Positions 1-8,549 of a stretch of DNA of 64,000 nucleotides are shown one piece after another (within the stretch, counting starts at the first letter, position 1; each line of letters opens with the position of its first letter). The stretch covers positions 32,525 to 96,524 of the forward strand of contig JACPVR010000006.1 of assembly GCA_016197405.1 (NCBI GenBank), written 5' to 3'. Origin of the DNA: Mycobacterium sp. GTDB taxonomy: Bacteria > Actinomycetota > Actinomycetes > Mycobacteriales > Mycobacteriaceae. A program made the translations under genes and the position numbers. Below the pieces are notes generated by a model. It did no database searches. It was given only the letters and a program-made list of their open reading frames with translations, and was not told where the DNA came from.

Positions 1-406
1 GGCTGGTGTCCGACAGCAGTGCCACCGCGGCTTCCAGGGCCGTGCTCGGCAGTTCGGCCAATGTCTGTTCAGCGCGGTCGTTTTGGTTGTGGGCCTGCTG
101 TAGAAGCCGGTCCAGCAGCCCCCCGGCGGAAGGTGCCGTCGGTAACCGGGTTATCGGCCCGTTGGATTGGGCGGTCAACTCGGCGCGCAGTGCAGCCTGC
201 AGGTCGGTGAAGCCGTCGAAGCCGAGTGACTGCGCGAAGCGCAGGACGGTCGGCGGGCTGACGTCGGCACGCTCGGCGAGTCGGGCCGCGCTGGCCAGTC
301 CGGCGCTGGGGTAGTCGGCGAGTAGTGCGCGTCCCACCCTGCGCTCGGCGCGGCTGAGCGCAGGCAGTGCCGAGCCGGTGCGCACTGCGACGGTCTCATC
401 GGTCAT
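1..406 (-). CDS. RpiR/MurR-family transcriptional regulator, N-terminal part (runs off the window)
   Basis: The reverse strand reads open from ATG at 406 to the window edge (135 codons, no stop). Residues about 15-85 look like an RpiR-type N-terminal helix-turn-helix: a LSRAERRVGRALLADYP segment, then LAERADVSPPTVLRFAQSLGF, the usual recognition-helix signature. In this family a C-terminal SIS domain that binds a phosphosugar or other small ligand normally follows; it would lie outside the window. The gene starts 5 nt after the stop of the upstream amidotransferase gene, so the two are probably co-transcribed, and it is the obvious candidate regulator of the amine cluster at 0.4-8.1 kb. The family call rests on the HTH only; the ligand cannot be inferred. 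Confidence 0.8.
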   Translation of the reverse strand, partial: MTDETVAVRTGSALPALSRAERRVGRALLADYPSAGLASAARLAERADVSPPTVLRFAQSLGFDGFTDLQAALRAELTAQSNGPITRLPTAPSAGGLLDRLLQQAHNQNDRAEQTLAELPSTALEAAVALLSDTS

Positions 407-410
407 CGGG

Positions 411-1217
411 CTAATGTCCCACAAGGGGATCGAGGGGATGCAGCGTCATCGAGAGGTCCCGCACCGAGATGGCGGCGACGCACTCCGGTGGGAGCGGTTC
501 CCACGCAAGTCCGCCGAACCCCGTCGACCCGACCACCAATGTGCCGGGATCGCGGCGGGCCACCCGGAGAGCGAAATAGTCCTCGAGGTGTTCGGCGGGC
601 AGGTCGGCGGCATTGATCTCGTCGATGTCCTCCTCCAGCAGCCGGCTGTGCGCGTGGGCGTGCACCACGATCAGCTGCTCCTCGCCCAGCAGCATGGCGT
701 TCAAGCTTGCGTCGGGATAGATGGCCCGCAGTTGCGAGGCGGCGCGCCGGGCGGCCTCGGCCAGGGTGGGGGATTCGCGGCGGTGTTGCCGGATCAGTGC
801 GAAGTAACGCTCGCTGTCGGTGGTGCCGTTGCACGACGTGGCGATATCGGTGTGCAAGAGGTCGTCGAGGGGCTGCATCGGTTTGATGGAACCGTTGTGT
901 GCCATCGCAATACCGTCGGCGACGAACGGGTGGGAGTTCTGCGGACGTACCGCCAAACCGTTGGTGGCCCAGCGCAGATGCACCAGCGAGGCGACCGACT
1001 TCAGTTCGCAGACCGCCCCGGCGAAGCCCGGGTCGGCCAGGGCACTGTCGGCCGAGACGACGGCCCGGGCGGGGGCGCCGGCCTGCTCGACGGTTGCGAT
1101 ACCCCAGCCGTCGCCGTGTACCGCGGTCAGCGCAAGGAAATCGTCGAGCAACGCTGAGCCGACGGCGTCGACGACCGAGGACGGGGAAGTGGTGATGACG
1201 CCCAGTAGTCGGCACAT
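411..1217 (-). CDS. Class II glutamine amidotransferase (Ntn hydrolase, YafJ/EgtC-like)
   Basis: A 268-residue stand-alone glutaminase-type domain. The start was set at 1217 because this gives Met-Cys-Arg-Leu-Leu-Gly: Cys2 becomes the N-terminal nucleophile after Met removal, as in class II (GATase_4/6) enzymes, and GGAGG lies 8 nt upstream. Longer starts would bury the Cys. Other family marks are HGDGWGIA (about 39-46), HLRWATNG (about 79-86) and the HPF...MAHNGSI segment (about 94-107). No synthase domain is attached, so it probably hydrolyses a gamma-glutamyl amide. Its neighbours (a glutamine-synthetase-like ligase and an amine pathway) suggest a gamma-glutamyl-amine or -amino acid hydrolase role, similar in logic to PuuD, though PuuD belongs to a different (class I) fold. 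It resembles EgtC, but no egt genes are nearby. Confidence 0.85.
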   Translation of the reverse strand: MCRLLGVITTSPSSVVDAVGSALLDDFLALTAVHGDGWGIATVEQAGAPARAVVSADSALADPGFAGAVCELKSVASLVHLRWATNGLAVRPQNSHPFVADGIAMAHNGSIKPMQPLDDLLHTDIATSCNGTTDSERYFALIRQHRRESPTLAEAARRAASQLRAIYPDASLNAMLLGEEQLIVVHAHAHSRLLEEDIDEINAADLPAEHLEDYFALRVARRDPGTLVVGSTGFGGLAWEPLPPECVAAISVRDLSMTLHPLDPLVGH

Positions 1218-1336
1218 GCGAACATCCTCCGGTCCTCGATTTAACGAATCAAACATAATCTAGGAAATTAAAGATTCTGAAACATTTGTGACATACCTTT
1301 CTTCCAGACTCACCACGAGCGAGGAGGTCCACACCG
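1218..1336. promoter_or_regulatory. Divergent promoter region between the amidotransferase and the GS-like ligase genes
   Basis: A 119-bp divergent spacer with a distinctly AT-rich core (about 1238-1300) in a GC-rich genome. It must carry the promoters of both arms of the amine cluster. GAGGAGG at 1321-1327 is the RBS of the + strand gene; GGAGG on the reverse strand serves the amidotransferase. Short GAAA/TTTC-type half sites occur around 1262-1295 and could be RpiR contacts, but no long palindrome was found, so no operator is assigned. Confidence 0.45.
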
Positions 1337-2656
1337 TTGTCGAGCGAAGACCGCGTGAAGCAACTGCGTGCCGATGGCGTCGAGCTGATCGCGGGTTCGG
1401 TGACCGATCTGGGCGGCGTCACCCGCGCCAAGTACGTACCGGTCCATCGGCTGGGAGATTTCGAACGATCCGGGATGGGCGTCTCGCCGTCGTGGAGTGT
1501 GTTCTGCGTCGACAGCGGTATCGCCTTCACACCCAGTATCGGTGTCGCCGGTGACCTGCGAATCCGCCTGGATCCGGCCGACGTGCGGGTCATCGAACCG
1601 GGTATCGCCTGGGCGCCGGGCACCCTGACCGATCAGGGCGGAGCTCCCGCGCCGCTGTGCACCCGCTCGCGTCTGGTGGACGCCGAGACCGCGGCCGCCC
1701 AGCGTGGACTGACGGTGCGGATGGGCGGCGAACTGGAATGCACGATGCTGGCCGCGGACGGCGGACCGGCGTCGACGCAACCCTGGTCGCCCTACGGTAT
1801 CCGCACCTCCCTGGACCGTTCGGAATTCCTGGTCGACCTGGCCCGCAGCGCCGAACGCGCCGGGTTGCCCATCGAACAGATACATACCGAGTACGGCCAC
1901 GACCAACTCGAGATCTCACTGGCCCCCGACACTCCCGTCGCCGCCATCGACTCGGTTATCCGGGCGCGCATCGTGATCGGTCGCGCGGCCGCTCGCCACG
2001 GGCTGCGGATCTCCTTCTCGCCGGTGCCCTTCGACGGCGCGGCCGGCAACGGTGCGCACCTGCACCTGTCACTGGCCGATGCCGACGGTTCGCTGTTCTC
2101 CGGCGGTAGCGGCGCCTACGGCATGCACCCGGCGGGCGCTCACGCCATCGCCGGCGTCATCGACACCCTGCCGGGCCTGATCGGCGTCTACGCCGGCTCG
2201 GTGGTCTCGCCATTGCGCCTCAAACCCGGTAACTGGGCCGGTGCCACAGCGTGCTGGGGTCTGGAGAACCGGGAAGCCGCCGTCCGATTCATCGCTGCCA
2301 CACCGGGAAACCCGCACGGCGCCAATATGGAACTCAAACTGATCGACCCCAGCGCCAACCCCTATCTGGCCGCGGCGGCGTTCCTCGGCAGTGCACTGCG
2401 CGGTATCGACCGCGAGATCGTTCTCCCCGAAGAGATACCGGAGAATCCGGCGCAGGCGGCCGTCAAACCGCCGCCCCTGCCCACCGCGCAGCGCGATGCG
2501 ATCGAGGCACTCGCCGGCTCGGCGGCGGCAGCAGAGCTGCTCACACCCGAGGTCGTCGATGCCCTGGTAGCGGTAAGACGCTACGAGATAAAGACTTTCG
2601 GCGACCTGCCGCCGTCGGAGACCACCCAGGCGCTGCGCCTGGCGTGGAGTTGTTGA
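1337..2656 (+). CDS. Glutamine synthetase-like ligase, probable gamma-glutamyl-amine synthetase
   Basis: A 439-residue GS-fold enzyme of the GlnA3/PuuA/IpuC class, which couples ATP to joining glutamate and an amine through the gamma-carboxylate. The start is TTG with a strong GAGGAGG 10 nt upstream. Visible GS landmarks are GELEC at 131-135 (metal-binding Glu), EYGHDQLE at 185-192, GNGAHLHLSL at 238-247 (His loop), WGLENREAAVR near 308-317 and ELKLIDPSANPYL near 332-344, where true GS usually has Arg in place of this Lys. It lacks the adenylylation-type C-terminus of GlnA1, and the altered active-site residues argue against ammonia as substrate. It heads the + strand operon with an APC permease 22 nt downstream. 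The amine substrate is unknown. Confidence 0.85.
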   Translation: MSSEDRVKQLRADGVELIAGSVTDLGGVTRAKYVPVHRLGDFERSGMGVSPSWSVFCVDSGIAFTPSIGVAGDLRIRLDPADVRVIEPGIAWAPGTLTDQGGAPAPLCTRSRLVDAETAAAQRGLTVRMGGELECTMLAADGGPASTQPWSPYGIRTSLDRSEFLVDLARSAERAGLPIEQIHTEYGHDQLEISLAPDTPVAAIDSVIRARIVIGRAAARHGLRISFSPVPFDGAAGNGAHLHLSLADADGSLFSGGSGAYGMHPAGAHAIAGVIDTLPGLIGVYAGSVVSPLRLKPGNWAGATACWGLENREAAVRFIAATPGNPHGANMELKLIDPSANPYLAAAAFLGSALRGIDREIVLPEEIPENPAQAAVKPPPLPTAQRDAIEALAGSAAAAELLTPEVVDALVAVRRYEIKTFGDLPPSETTQALRLAWSC

Positions 2657-2678
2657 CCCCCTCCAGAAGGAGACATCG

Positions 2679-4175
2679 ATGAGCACCCACTTGTCACCCG
2701 ACCATCCGGCCGACGACGACCAGCTTCCGCAGCGTCGGCTGCCGTTCTGGGTCGCGCTGGCGATGTCGGTCGCCCTGGTCGGCCCGACCCTGGCGATGTC
2801 CGGCAATGGTCAGGGCCTGATCGGCAGCGTCGGCAAGGCCATCCCGTTGGTCTTCCTGATCGGCCTGGTCGGTGTGTCACTGGTCGGCTACAGCTTCGTC
2901 CGGTTGACGCGCCATCTCAACCACGCCGGTTCGGCCTACGGACTGGTGGGCGGCACCATCGGGCCGCGGGCCGGGTTCTTCTCCGGATTCGCGATGCTCG
3001 GTGCCTACGTCGGATTCTCCATCGGCACACTCGCGTTGACCGCGGCATTCGTCAACGCCTTCATCGCCAAGCTGCAGCCGGGCAATGACAACCCCTACCA
3101 GCTGCCGTGGCTTGCCGTCGTCGCGGTGGGCGCGGTCATCTCGTTTCTGTTGTCCGGGCGCGATGTCCGGCTGCTGGGCAAGATCCTGCTGGGCATCGAG
3201 GGTGTCGGCATCGTCGCGATGCTGGTATTGGTGGTCGTCATCTTCGCCAAGGGCGGAGCCCCCTCCACCGGAATCGACCTGAGCGTCTTCACCTTCGACG
3301 GTGTGTCGGCGTCTGCGGTGATCAGCGGTGTGGTGGCGGCCTTCCTGTCATGGGCCGGTTTCGAGGCATGCGCCTCGATGGGCGAGGAGACCGACGATCC
3401 GGGCCGCAACATCCCGCGCGCGTTGGCCGGAACGCTGATCCTGACCGGCGTGTTGTTCGTCGTGGTGATGTGTGCACAGGTCGTCGGCTTCGGAACCGAC
3501 GCGGCCGGTCTGGACGCATTCCAGAACTCCGGCAACACCCTTGGTGATCTGGGTGCCGGTTACATCGGCCAGTGGTTCAGCCTGCTCATCATCTTCACCG
3601 CCATCGTCTCGGCCTTCGGCTGCCACCTGGCCACATCGGCGACCTCCGGGCGGATGCTCTTCGCGTTCGGCCGCGACGGCTTCGGCCCGAAAGCGTTGGC
3701 GCACATCCACGCCGGGACAGGAGGACCGCGGCGTGCGACCTGGCTTGTGGTGGCGGTCGCCCTGGTCGTCGACGTGATCTGTGGTGTGCTCGGCTGGCCC
3801 GACATGGGTACCGGTGACCCCGCCATCAACACCTACTTCCTGTTCGCGGTCGCCGGATCGGTATGCCTGATGGTCTGCTATCTGCTGGTCGAGGTTGCCG
3901 CGGCATGGTTCGTCGGCGCCCCGAAATTCGCGCACGTGCACGGTGGTGCGAGCAAGGTCGCCGGTCTGGCGCTCCCCCTGCTGGGTGCCGCGGTGATCCT
4001 GGTCGTGCTGTGGTTCAACGTCAAGGATGCCCAGGAATGGGCGGCCGCGCCGTTGCTCGGACTGTATTGGTGCGCAATCGGATTGGTGATCGCCATCGCT
4101 GCCTCGCGGATCGCGAAGCGGGTCGGTGAGTCGTTGACGCGTGAACTCGATCTGGCTCCGCCGGTGACTCCGTAG
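2679..4175 (+). CDS. APC-superfamily amino acid/amine permease
   Basis: A 498-residue integral membrane protein with about 12 hydrophobic segments and a short hydrophilic N-terminus (residues 1-22). The first helix carries a GPTLAMSGNGQG-type glycine-rich stretch, and SWAGFEACASMGEETDDPGRNIPRA (split here only by position, about 223-247) is the classic APC signature after helix 6. AGGAG lies 9 nt before the ATG. Family members import amino acids, polyamines or ethanolamine by H+ symport or exchange. Sitting between a gamma-glutamyl ligase and an aminotransferase, it probably brings in the amine or amino acid handled by this cluster. The TAG stop abuts the next ATG with no gap, indicating translational coupling. 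Confidence 0.88.
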   Translation: MSTHLSPDHPADDDQLPQRRLPFWVALAMSVALVGPTLAMSGNGQGLIGSVGKAIPLVFLIGLVGVSLVGYSFVRLTRHLNHAGSAYGLVGGTIGPRAGFFSGFAMLGAYVGFSIGTLALTAAFVNAFIAKLQPGNDNPYQLPWLAVVAVGAVISFLLSGRDVRLLGKILLGIEGVGIVAMLVLVVVIFAKGGAPSTGIDLSVFTFDGVSASAVISGVVAAFLSWAGFEACASMGEETDDPGRNIPRALAGTLILTGVLFVVVMCAQVVGFGTDAAGLDAFQNSGNTLGDLGAGYIGQWFSLLIIFTAIVSAFGCHLATSATSGRMLFAFGRDGFGPKALAHIHAGTGGPRRATWLVVAVALVVDVICGVLGWPDMGTGDPAINTYFLFAVAGSVCLMVCYLLVEVAAAWFVGAPKFAHVHGGASKVAGLALPLLGAAVILVVLWFNVKDAQEWAAAPLLGLYWCAIGLVIAIAASRIAKRVGESLTRELDLAPPVTP

Positions 4176-5483
4176 ATGACCACGCTGTATGCGCGTGACG
4201 AGAAGGTCATCGCGGGAATCGAGAAGCTGCGGTTCTTCCCCCTGGAGGTCGTATCGGGGCACGGCTCGACCCTCGTGACCCCGGACCGGCGCGAGTTGCT
4301 CGACCTGTCCGCGACCTGGACGGCATCCGGCCTGGGACACGGCCACCCGGCGGTGGTCGAGGCCGTGAGCCGGGCCGTGCGGACGGCACCCGGTGCCGGT
4401 GCGCTGTCGGCCGTGCATCCGGACTCGGTGGGCCTGGCCGAGGATCTGCTGGCGCTGGTGCCCGGCGAGGGCGAACGGCGGGTCTACCTCGGGCACGCCG
4501 GTTCCGACGCCAATGACGTCGCGCTGCGCGCATGCCGGCATGCCAGTGGGCGACGCACGGTACTGGCCTTCGAGCACAGCTACCACGGCGGCGTCGGGGT
4601 CGCGATGGGCGTCTCCGGTGTTCACGTCGACGCCGGGGCGCCGCCCGATCCCGATGCGGTATTCCTGCCTTATCCCAATCCCTTTCGGCCGGTTCGCGAT
4701 GACGTCGACGATGATGTCGCCGATTGCCTGGCGCTGGCGGAACAGCAGCTGGCGGGCGGTGCCATCGCCTGTGTCATCGTCGAACCGATCCTGTCCGATG
4801 GGGGTCTGGTGGTTCCTCCGGACGGCTTTCTGGCCCGGTTGCACGCCATCTGCCGGCGATACGCCGTTCCACTGATCTGCGATGAGGTCAAGATGGGGCT
4901 CGGCAGGCCCGGCACGCTGCACGCGTTCACCCACGACGGTGTCATCCCTGACATCGTGACGTTCGGCAAGGTGCTCGGCGGCGGTCTGCCACTGTCGGCA
5001 GCGGTCGGGCCGGCGGAGATACTCGACAATCCTCCGGCCGCGGCCCTGCTGACCACCGCGGGCAATCCGGTATGTGCGGCAGCGGGCCGCGCGGTACTGG
5101 CGACCATCGTCGGCGAGGGCCTGCCCGAGCGTGCCGCGCAGACGGGTGCCTTGCTGGCGCAAGGCCTGCGCGCGCTGGCGGGGTCCCCGGGTTCGGACCG
5201 AATCGGCGACGTCCGGGGACGGGGCCTGGCAATAGGCCTCGAGCTGGTCGACCCCGAGACCGGGCAGCGTGATCCGCGGCTGGCCGCACAGGTGGTCTAC
5301 CGCGCCTGGGAGTTGGGCGCGGTGCTCTATTACGTGGGCGGTAACGTCCTGGAGATCACCCCGCCGCTGGTGCTCACCGAACCGGAGGCACATCGGGCGG
5401 TGGACATCATCGGGGCAGCGATCGCCGATGCCGCGGCGGGCCGAGTCGACATAGCGGAGGTGCAGCGATATGCCGGTTGGTGA
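4176..5483 (+). CDS. Class III pyridoxal-phosphate aminotransferase
   Basis: A 435-residue fold-type I, class III aminotransferase (the 4-aminobutyrate, ornithine, diamine transaminase group). Diagnostic segments are LSATWTASGLGHGHP (around 45-60), the SYHGG motif near 130, ICDEVKMGLGRPG (about 229-241, cofactor Asp) and TFGKVLGGGLPLSA (about 260-273), whose Lys forms the Schiff base with PLP. The start codon directly follows the permease stop, and the 3' end overlaps the amidohydrolase gene by 14 nt. In the context of a gamma-glutamylation route, it would transaminate the amine or the gamma-glutamylated aldehyde precursor. Substrate specificity cannot be read from the sequence. Confidence 0.88.
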   Translation: MTTLYARDEKVIAGIEKLRFFPLEVVSGHGSTLVTPDRRELLDLSATWTASGLGHGHPAVVEAVSRAVRTAPGAGALSAVHPDSVGLAEDLLALVPGEGERRVYLGHAGSDANDVALRACRHASGRRTVLAFEHSYHGGVGVAMGVSGVHVDAGAPPDPDAVFLPYPNPFRPVRDDVDDDVADCLALAEQQLAGGAIACVIVEPILSDGGLVVPPDGFLARLHAICRRYAVPLICDEVKMGLGRPGTLHAFTHDGVIPDIVTFGKVLGGGLPLSAAVGPAEILDNPPAAALLTTAGNPVCAAAGRAVLATIVGEGLPERAAQTGALLAQGLRALAGSPGSDRIGDVRGRGLAIGLELVDPETGQRDPRLAAQVVYRAWELGAVLYYVGGNVLEITPPLVLTEPEAHRAVDIIGAAIADAAAGRVDIAEVQRYAGW

Positions 5484-6645
5484 GTTACCGGATATTTTCT
5501 CCGGTGTCGAGGGCGACGTGCCGGCAGGACTGGCCGAGCATCTCCGCGGTATCGGGTTGATCGACCATCATGTGCACGGCGTCTTCGATCAGCCCGTCGA
5601 CCGGGCTGATTTCGAGGCCGCGATCAACGAGGGGTCGACGGACCCGGTACCCGATTTCATGACCCAATTCGATTCTCCGCTCGGTCTTTCCATTCGGCGG
5701 TGGTGCGCGCCGCTGCTCGGGCTCGAGGTGCTGGCGGGTGCCGACGAATACTGGGCGCGGCGCAGTGAATTCGCCCCCGACGAATTGGCCCGGCTCATGC
5801 TGCCCACAGCTGGGGTGTCCCGCTGGATCGTCGACACCGGTTTCAAGGGCGATCTCATCACCACCCCCGAGCGGCTCACCGAACTGAGCGGCACACCGTC
5901 TTCGGAGATCCTGCGACTGGAGCGCCTCGCCGAGGAGCTGATCGATGGCGGTACCGCACCGCAAGATTTTCCCGAGGCCTTCCGGGCCGCGCTGTGCGCC
6001 GCGGTTGATTCGCCGAATGTGTTGGGAACCAAGACTATCGTGGCCTATCGGACCGGGTTCGACATCGACTGGAACCGGCCCGCCGATGCCGATGTCGTCG
6101 CGCAGGTTCGAGAACTCGCGCAGCGGCCCACCCCGGTTCGGTTGGATTCTGACGTGGTGATCGCATTCGCCGTGCACGAGGCGGCGGCACACGGCCTGCC
6201 GATCCAGGTGCACGTGGGTTTCGGTGATCGCGACATGGATCTGCACCGTGCCGACCCGATGCTGCTGCTACCGCTGTTGCGCACGATGGCTCCCGTGCCG
6301 GTGCTGTTGCTGCATTGCTACCCCTTCCACCGTCAAGCGGGTTATCTGGCACAGGCTTTCGACCATGTGAACTTCGACGTGGGGCTGGCGATCAATTACC
6401 TGGGCACCCGTTCCACCGCCCTGATCGCCGAGGCGCTGGAGACGGCGCCGTTCGCCAAACAGCTGTACTCCTCGGATGCCTTCGGTCCCCCCGAACTGCA
6501 CGTGCTGGGTTCGGTGCTGTGGCGCCGCGGGATGGGACTGGTGCTGGGTGGCTGGATCCGGGCCGGGGACTGCGCCGAATCCGACGCCATCCGGATCGTC
6601 GACATGATCGGCGTGCGCAACATCGAGCGGGTGTACCGAATGTGA
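5470..6645 (+). CDS. FluG-like metal-dependent amidohydrolase (amidohydrolase 2 family)
   Basis: A 391-residue TIM-barrel amidohydrolase resembling the N-terminal half of fungal FluG, where this domain is fused to a GS domain. The metal motif DHHVHG is at about residues 35-40, further His residues occur in the QVHVGFGD and LLHCYP segments, and the C-terminal YSSDAFG carries the expected metal or catalytic Asp. GGAGG lies 8 nt before ATG 5470, inside the end of the aminotransferase gene. In gamma-glutamyl pathways such enzymes release glutamate from a gamma-glutamyl product. Having it beside a separate GS-like gene looks like the two FluG halves encoded as separate proteins. The actual substrate is an inference. 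Confidence 0.8.
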   Translation: MPVGELPDIFSGVEGDVPAGLAEHLRGIGLIDHHVHGVFDQPVDRADFEAAINEGSTDPVPDFMTQFDSPLGLSIRRWCAPLLGLEVLAGADEYWARRSEFAPDELARLMLPTAGVSRWIVDTGFKGDLITTPERLTELSGTPSSEILRLERLAEELIDGGTAPQDFPEAFRAALCAAVDSPNVLGTKTIVAYRTGFDIDWNRPADADVVAQVRELAQRPTPVRLDSDVVIAFAVHEAAAHGLPIQVHVGFGDRDMDLHRADPMLLLPLLRTMAPVPVLLLHCYPFHRQAGYLAQAFDHVNFDVGLAINYLGTRSTALIAEALETAPFAKQLYSSDAFGPPELHVLGSVLWRRGMGLVLGGWIRAGDCAESDAIRIVDMIGVRNIERVYRM

Positions 6646-8090
6646 GGCACTCCGCCGCACCGCTTTTCGACGCGCTACGCGAATTCGTCGATCGCGACCA
6701 GGCGCCGTTCTACAGCCCGGGTCACAAGGGTGGACGGACGCTGGATCCGTGGTTTCGCGAACACCTCGCCGAGGTCGACCTCAACAACCTGCCCGACACC
6801 GACACGCTGCACTGCCCGGAGGGGCCGATCCTGGAGGCGGAGCAGCTCATTGCCGACGCCTGGCGGGTCGGGCAGAGTTTCATCACGGTTCAAGGTTCGA
6901 CAGGCGGCAACATCGCCGTCGCGCTGTCGGCGCTGCGCCCCGACGAACCGGTACTGGTGGCGCGCAATGCGCACAAATCGGTGCTCGCCGGTCTGGTTCA
7001 GGTGGGCGCCAGGCCGGTGTGGGTGGAACCGCGCTGGGACGACCGGTTCGGCGTCGCGCACGGCCTGGACTGCGATGCCGTGGAACGTGCCTTCCTGGAC
7101 AGCGGCGCCAAAGCGCTGTGGGTCTTGCACCCGACCTACTACGGCACCACCGGCGATATCGCAGCGCTGGCGCAGCTGGCACGGCGCCACGGCGCCAAAC
7201 TGCTTGTCGATGGCGCGCATTCGCCGCATTTCGGCTTCCACCCCGACCTGCCGACACCGGGTGAGCGAGCCGGTGCGGCGGCGACGGTGCAGTCGGTGCA
7301 CAAAATCCTGTCCGGGCTGAGTCAGGCGGCGGTGGTCCACATCGATCCCGAGGCACTCGACCCCGCTTCGGTGCGTCGTTCCCTGCAACTCATTCAGACC
7401 ACCAGCCCGAACTTCGCCATCATGGCCTCGATCGATCTGGCGCGCCGCCAGATGATGCTCAGCGGTCGGGCACTGCTCGACCAGACGCTGCAGCGCGCTC
7501 GCGACGCCGCCGATCGGCTCGCCCGGATCCCGGGCCTACGCGTGCTGCGGCCCGCGGATCTGGCCGGCGCCGCAACGGGTTTGCACCAGCTCGACGAAAC
7601 CAAACTGTTGATCGGCACCGCGGGTTTGGCGGCGGACTCCCGGGAGATCGTGGCGCGACTGAACAAGGTTCATGGTGTGCAGCCGGAGCTGGGCGGAACC
7701 GGCCACGTGCTCGCGATCACGACAATCGGCAACACCCCGCGCGATATGGACCGTCTGGTGGACGGTTTCACCGAGGTCGCTAGCCATGTCGGCCGAAGCC
7801 GTGAAGGCTCCGAGATCAACCTGGTGGCGGGTCTGCTGACGGTGCGCCCCGAGACGGTCTTGACACCACGGGAGGCGTTCTTCGCGCCCTGCGAGAACCT
7901 TCCCCTGGCCGATGCGGCGGGACGAATCGCGGCCGAGGCCATCACGCCCTACCCGCCGGGGATACCACTGGTCATGCCCGGTGAGCGCCTCAGTCCCGAC
8001 ATCGTCGGCGTGTTGGCGGAGCTGCGTTCGGCGGGAAATCCGATCAGCGCCTCCGACCCCAGTCTGAGGTTCGTCAAAATCGTTCGATGA
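6642..8090 (+). CDS. Orn/Lys/Arg-type PLP decarboxylase (short, 482 residues)
   Basis: The GTG at 6642 overlaps the amidohydrolase stop (GTGA). Family features are FYSPGHKGGR (23-32), the LHCPEGPI segment (57-64), QGSTGGN (84-90), NAHKSV (109-114), VDGAHSPHFGFH (189-200; Asp190 and His193 contact PLP) and SVHKILSG with Lys221 as the PLP lysine. At 482 residues it lacks the wing domain of the large E. coli decarboxylases and matches the short form found in Bacillus SpeA and many actinobacteria, including arginine decarboxylases. It would turn a basic amino acid into a diamine or agmatine, supplying or completing the amine chemistry of the upstream genes. Which amino acid is used is undetermined. 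Confidence 0.87.
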   Translation: MRHSAAPLFDALREFVDRDQAPFYSPGHKGGRTLDPWFREHLAEVDLNNLPDTDTLHCPEGPILEAEQLIADAWRVGQSFITVQGSTGGNIAVALSALRPDEPVLVARNAHKSVLAGLVQVGARPVWVEPRWDDRFGVAHGLDCDAVERAFLDSGAKALWVLHPTYYGTTGDIAALAQLARRHGAKLLVDGAHSPHFGFHPDLPTPGERAGAAATVQSVHKILSGLSQAAVVHIDPEALDPASVRRSLQLIQTTSPNFAIMASIDLARRQMMLSGRALLDQTLQRARDAADRLARIPGLRVLRPADLAGAATGLHQLDETKLLIGTAGLAADSREIVARLNKVHGVQPELGGTGHVLAITTIGNTPRDMDRLVDGFTEVASHVGRSREGSEINLVAGLLTVRPETVLTPREAFFAPCENLPLADAAGRIAAEAITPYPPGIPLVMPGERLSPDIVGVLAELRSAGNPISASDPSLRFVKIVR

Positions 8091-8146
8091 CGCCCATCGC
8101 CCAACCGGGCGTCGGAGACGGCGCCGCCTTCTGAGATCCTGGGGGC

Positions 8147-8539
8147 GTGGCCGCCCGCAGCTCCGCCGATCCGGCACAGACCCGCGCCGCGGTCCTGACC
8201 GTCGAGCAGTGGCTGCGCGACGCCGACGCCCCGGAGCCGCCGCGCACGTACATCGCCGAAGCCGTCCGGCTGACGGCCCGCAGTCTGGCCGCCGCGGCGC
8301 CAGGGGCATCGGTGGAGGTCCGGGTTCCGCCGTTCGTCGCCGTGCAGTGCATAGCGGGTCCGCGGCACACCCGTGGCACCCCACCCAATGTCGTCGAGAC
8401 CGATCCGCGCACCTGGCTGCTGCTGGCCGCCGGACTGCTGCGGGTCGACGACGCCGCCGACCAGGGACGCCTGGTGCTCTCCGGGTCGCGGGCCGGCGAG
8501 ATCGTCTCCTGGCTGCCGGTGGTCGCCCTCGGTTCCTGA
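8147..8539 (+). CDS. Sterol-carrier-family protein (Rv0807-like)
   Basis: A 130-residue cytosolic protein starting at GTG 8147 (no clear RBS; a short or leaderless 5' end is possible). It corresponds by size and place to the conserved mycobacterial gene upstream of purF (Rv0807 in M. tuberculosis). The middle carries a VPPFVAVQCIAGPRHTRGTPPNVVETDP stretch (about residues 62-89) and the end an LVLSGSRAG segment, typical of the small SCP/maleylpyruvate-isomerase-N-related family that Pfam calls bacterial SCP-like. The biochemical role is unknown. It ends 10 nt from the stop of the convergent arylsulfatase, so there is no room for a long terminator between them. Confidence 0.7.
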   Translation: MAARSSADPAQTRAAVLTVEQWLRDADAPEPPRTYIAEAVRLTARSLAAAAPGASVEVRVPPFVAVQCIAGPRHTRGTPPNVVETDPRTWLLLAAGLLRVDDAADQGRLVLSGSRAGEIVSWLPVVALGS

Positions 8540-8549
8540 GGACGCCGAT

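Noticed and set aside
3348..5393. A 681-codon open frame on the minus strand over the permease and aminotransferase genes
   Set aside because: It is antisense to two genes with clear family motifs; long shadow frames are common at this GC content and its protein has no recognisable domain.
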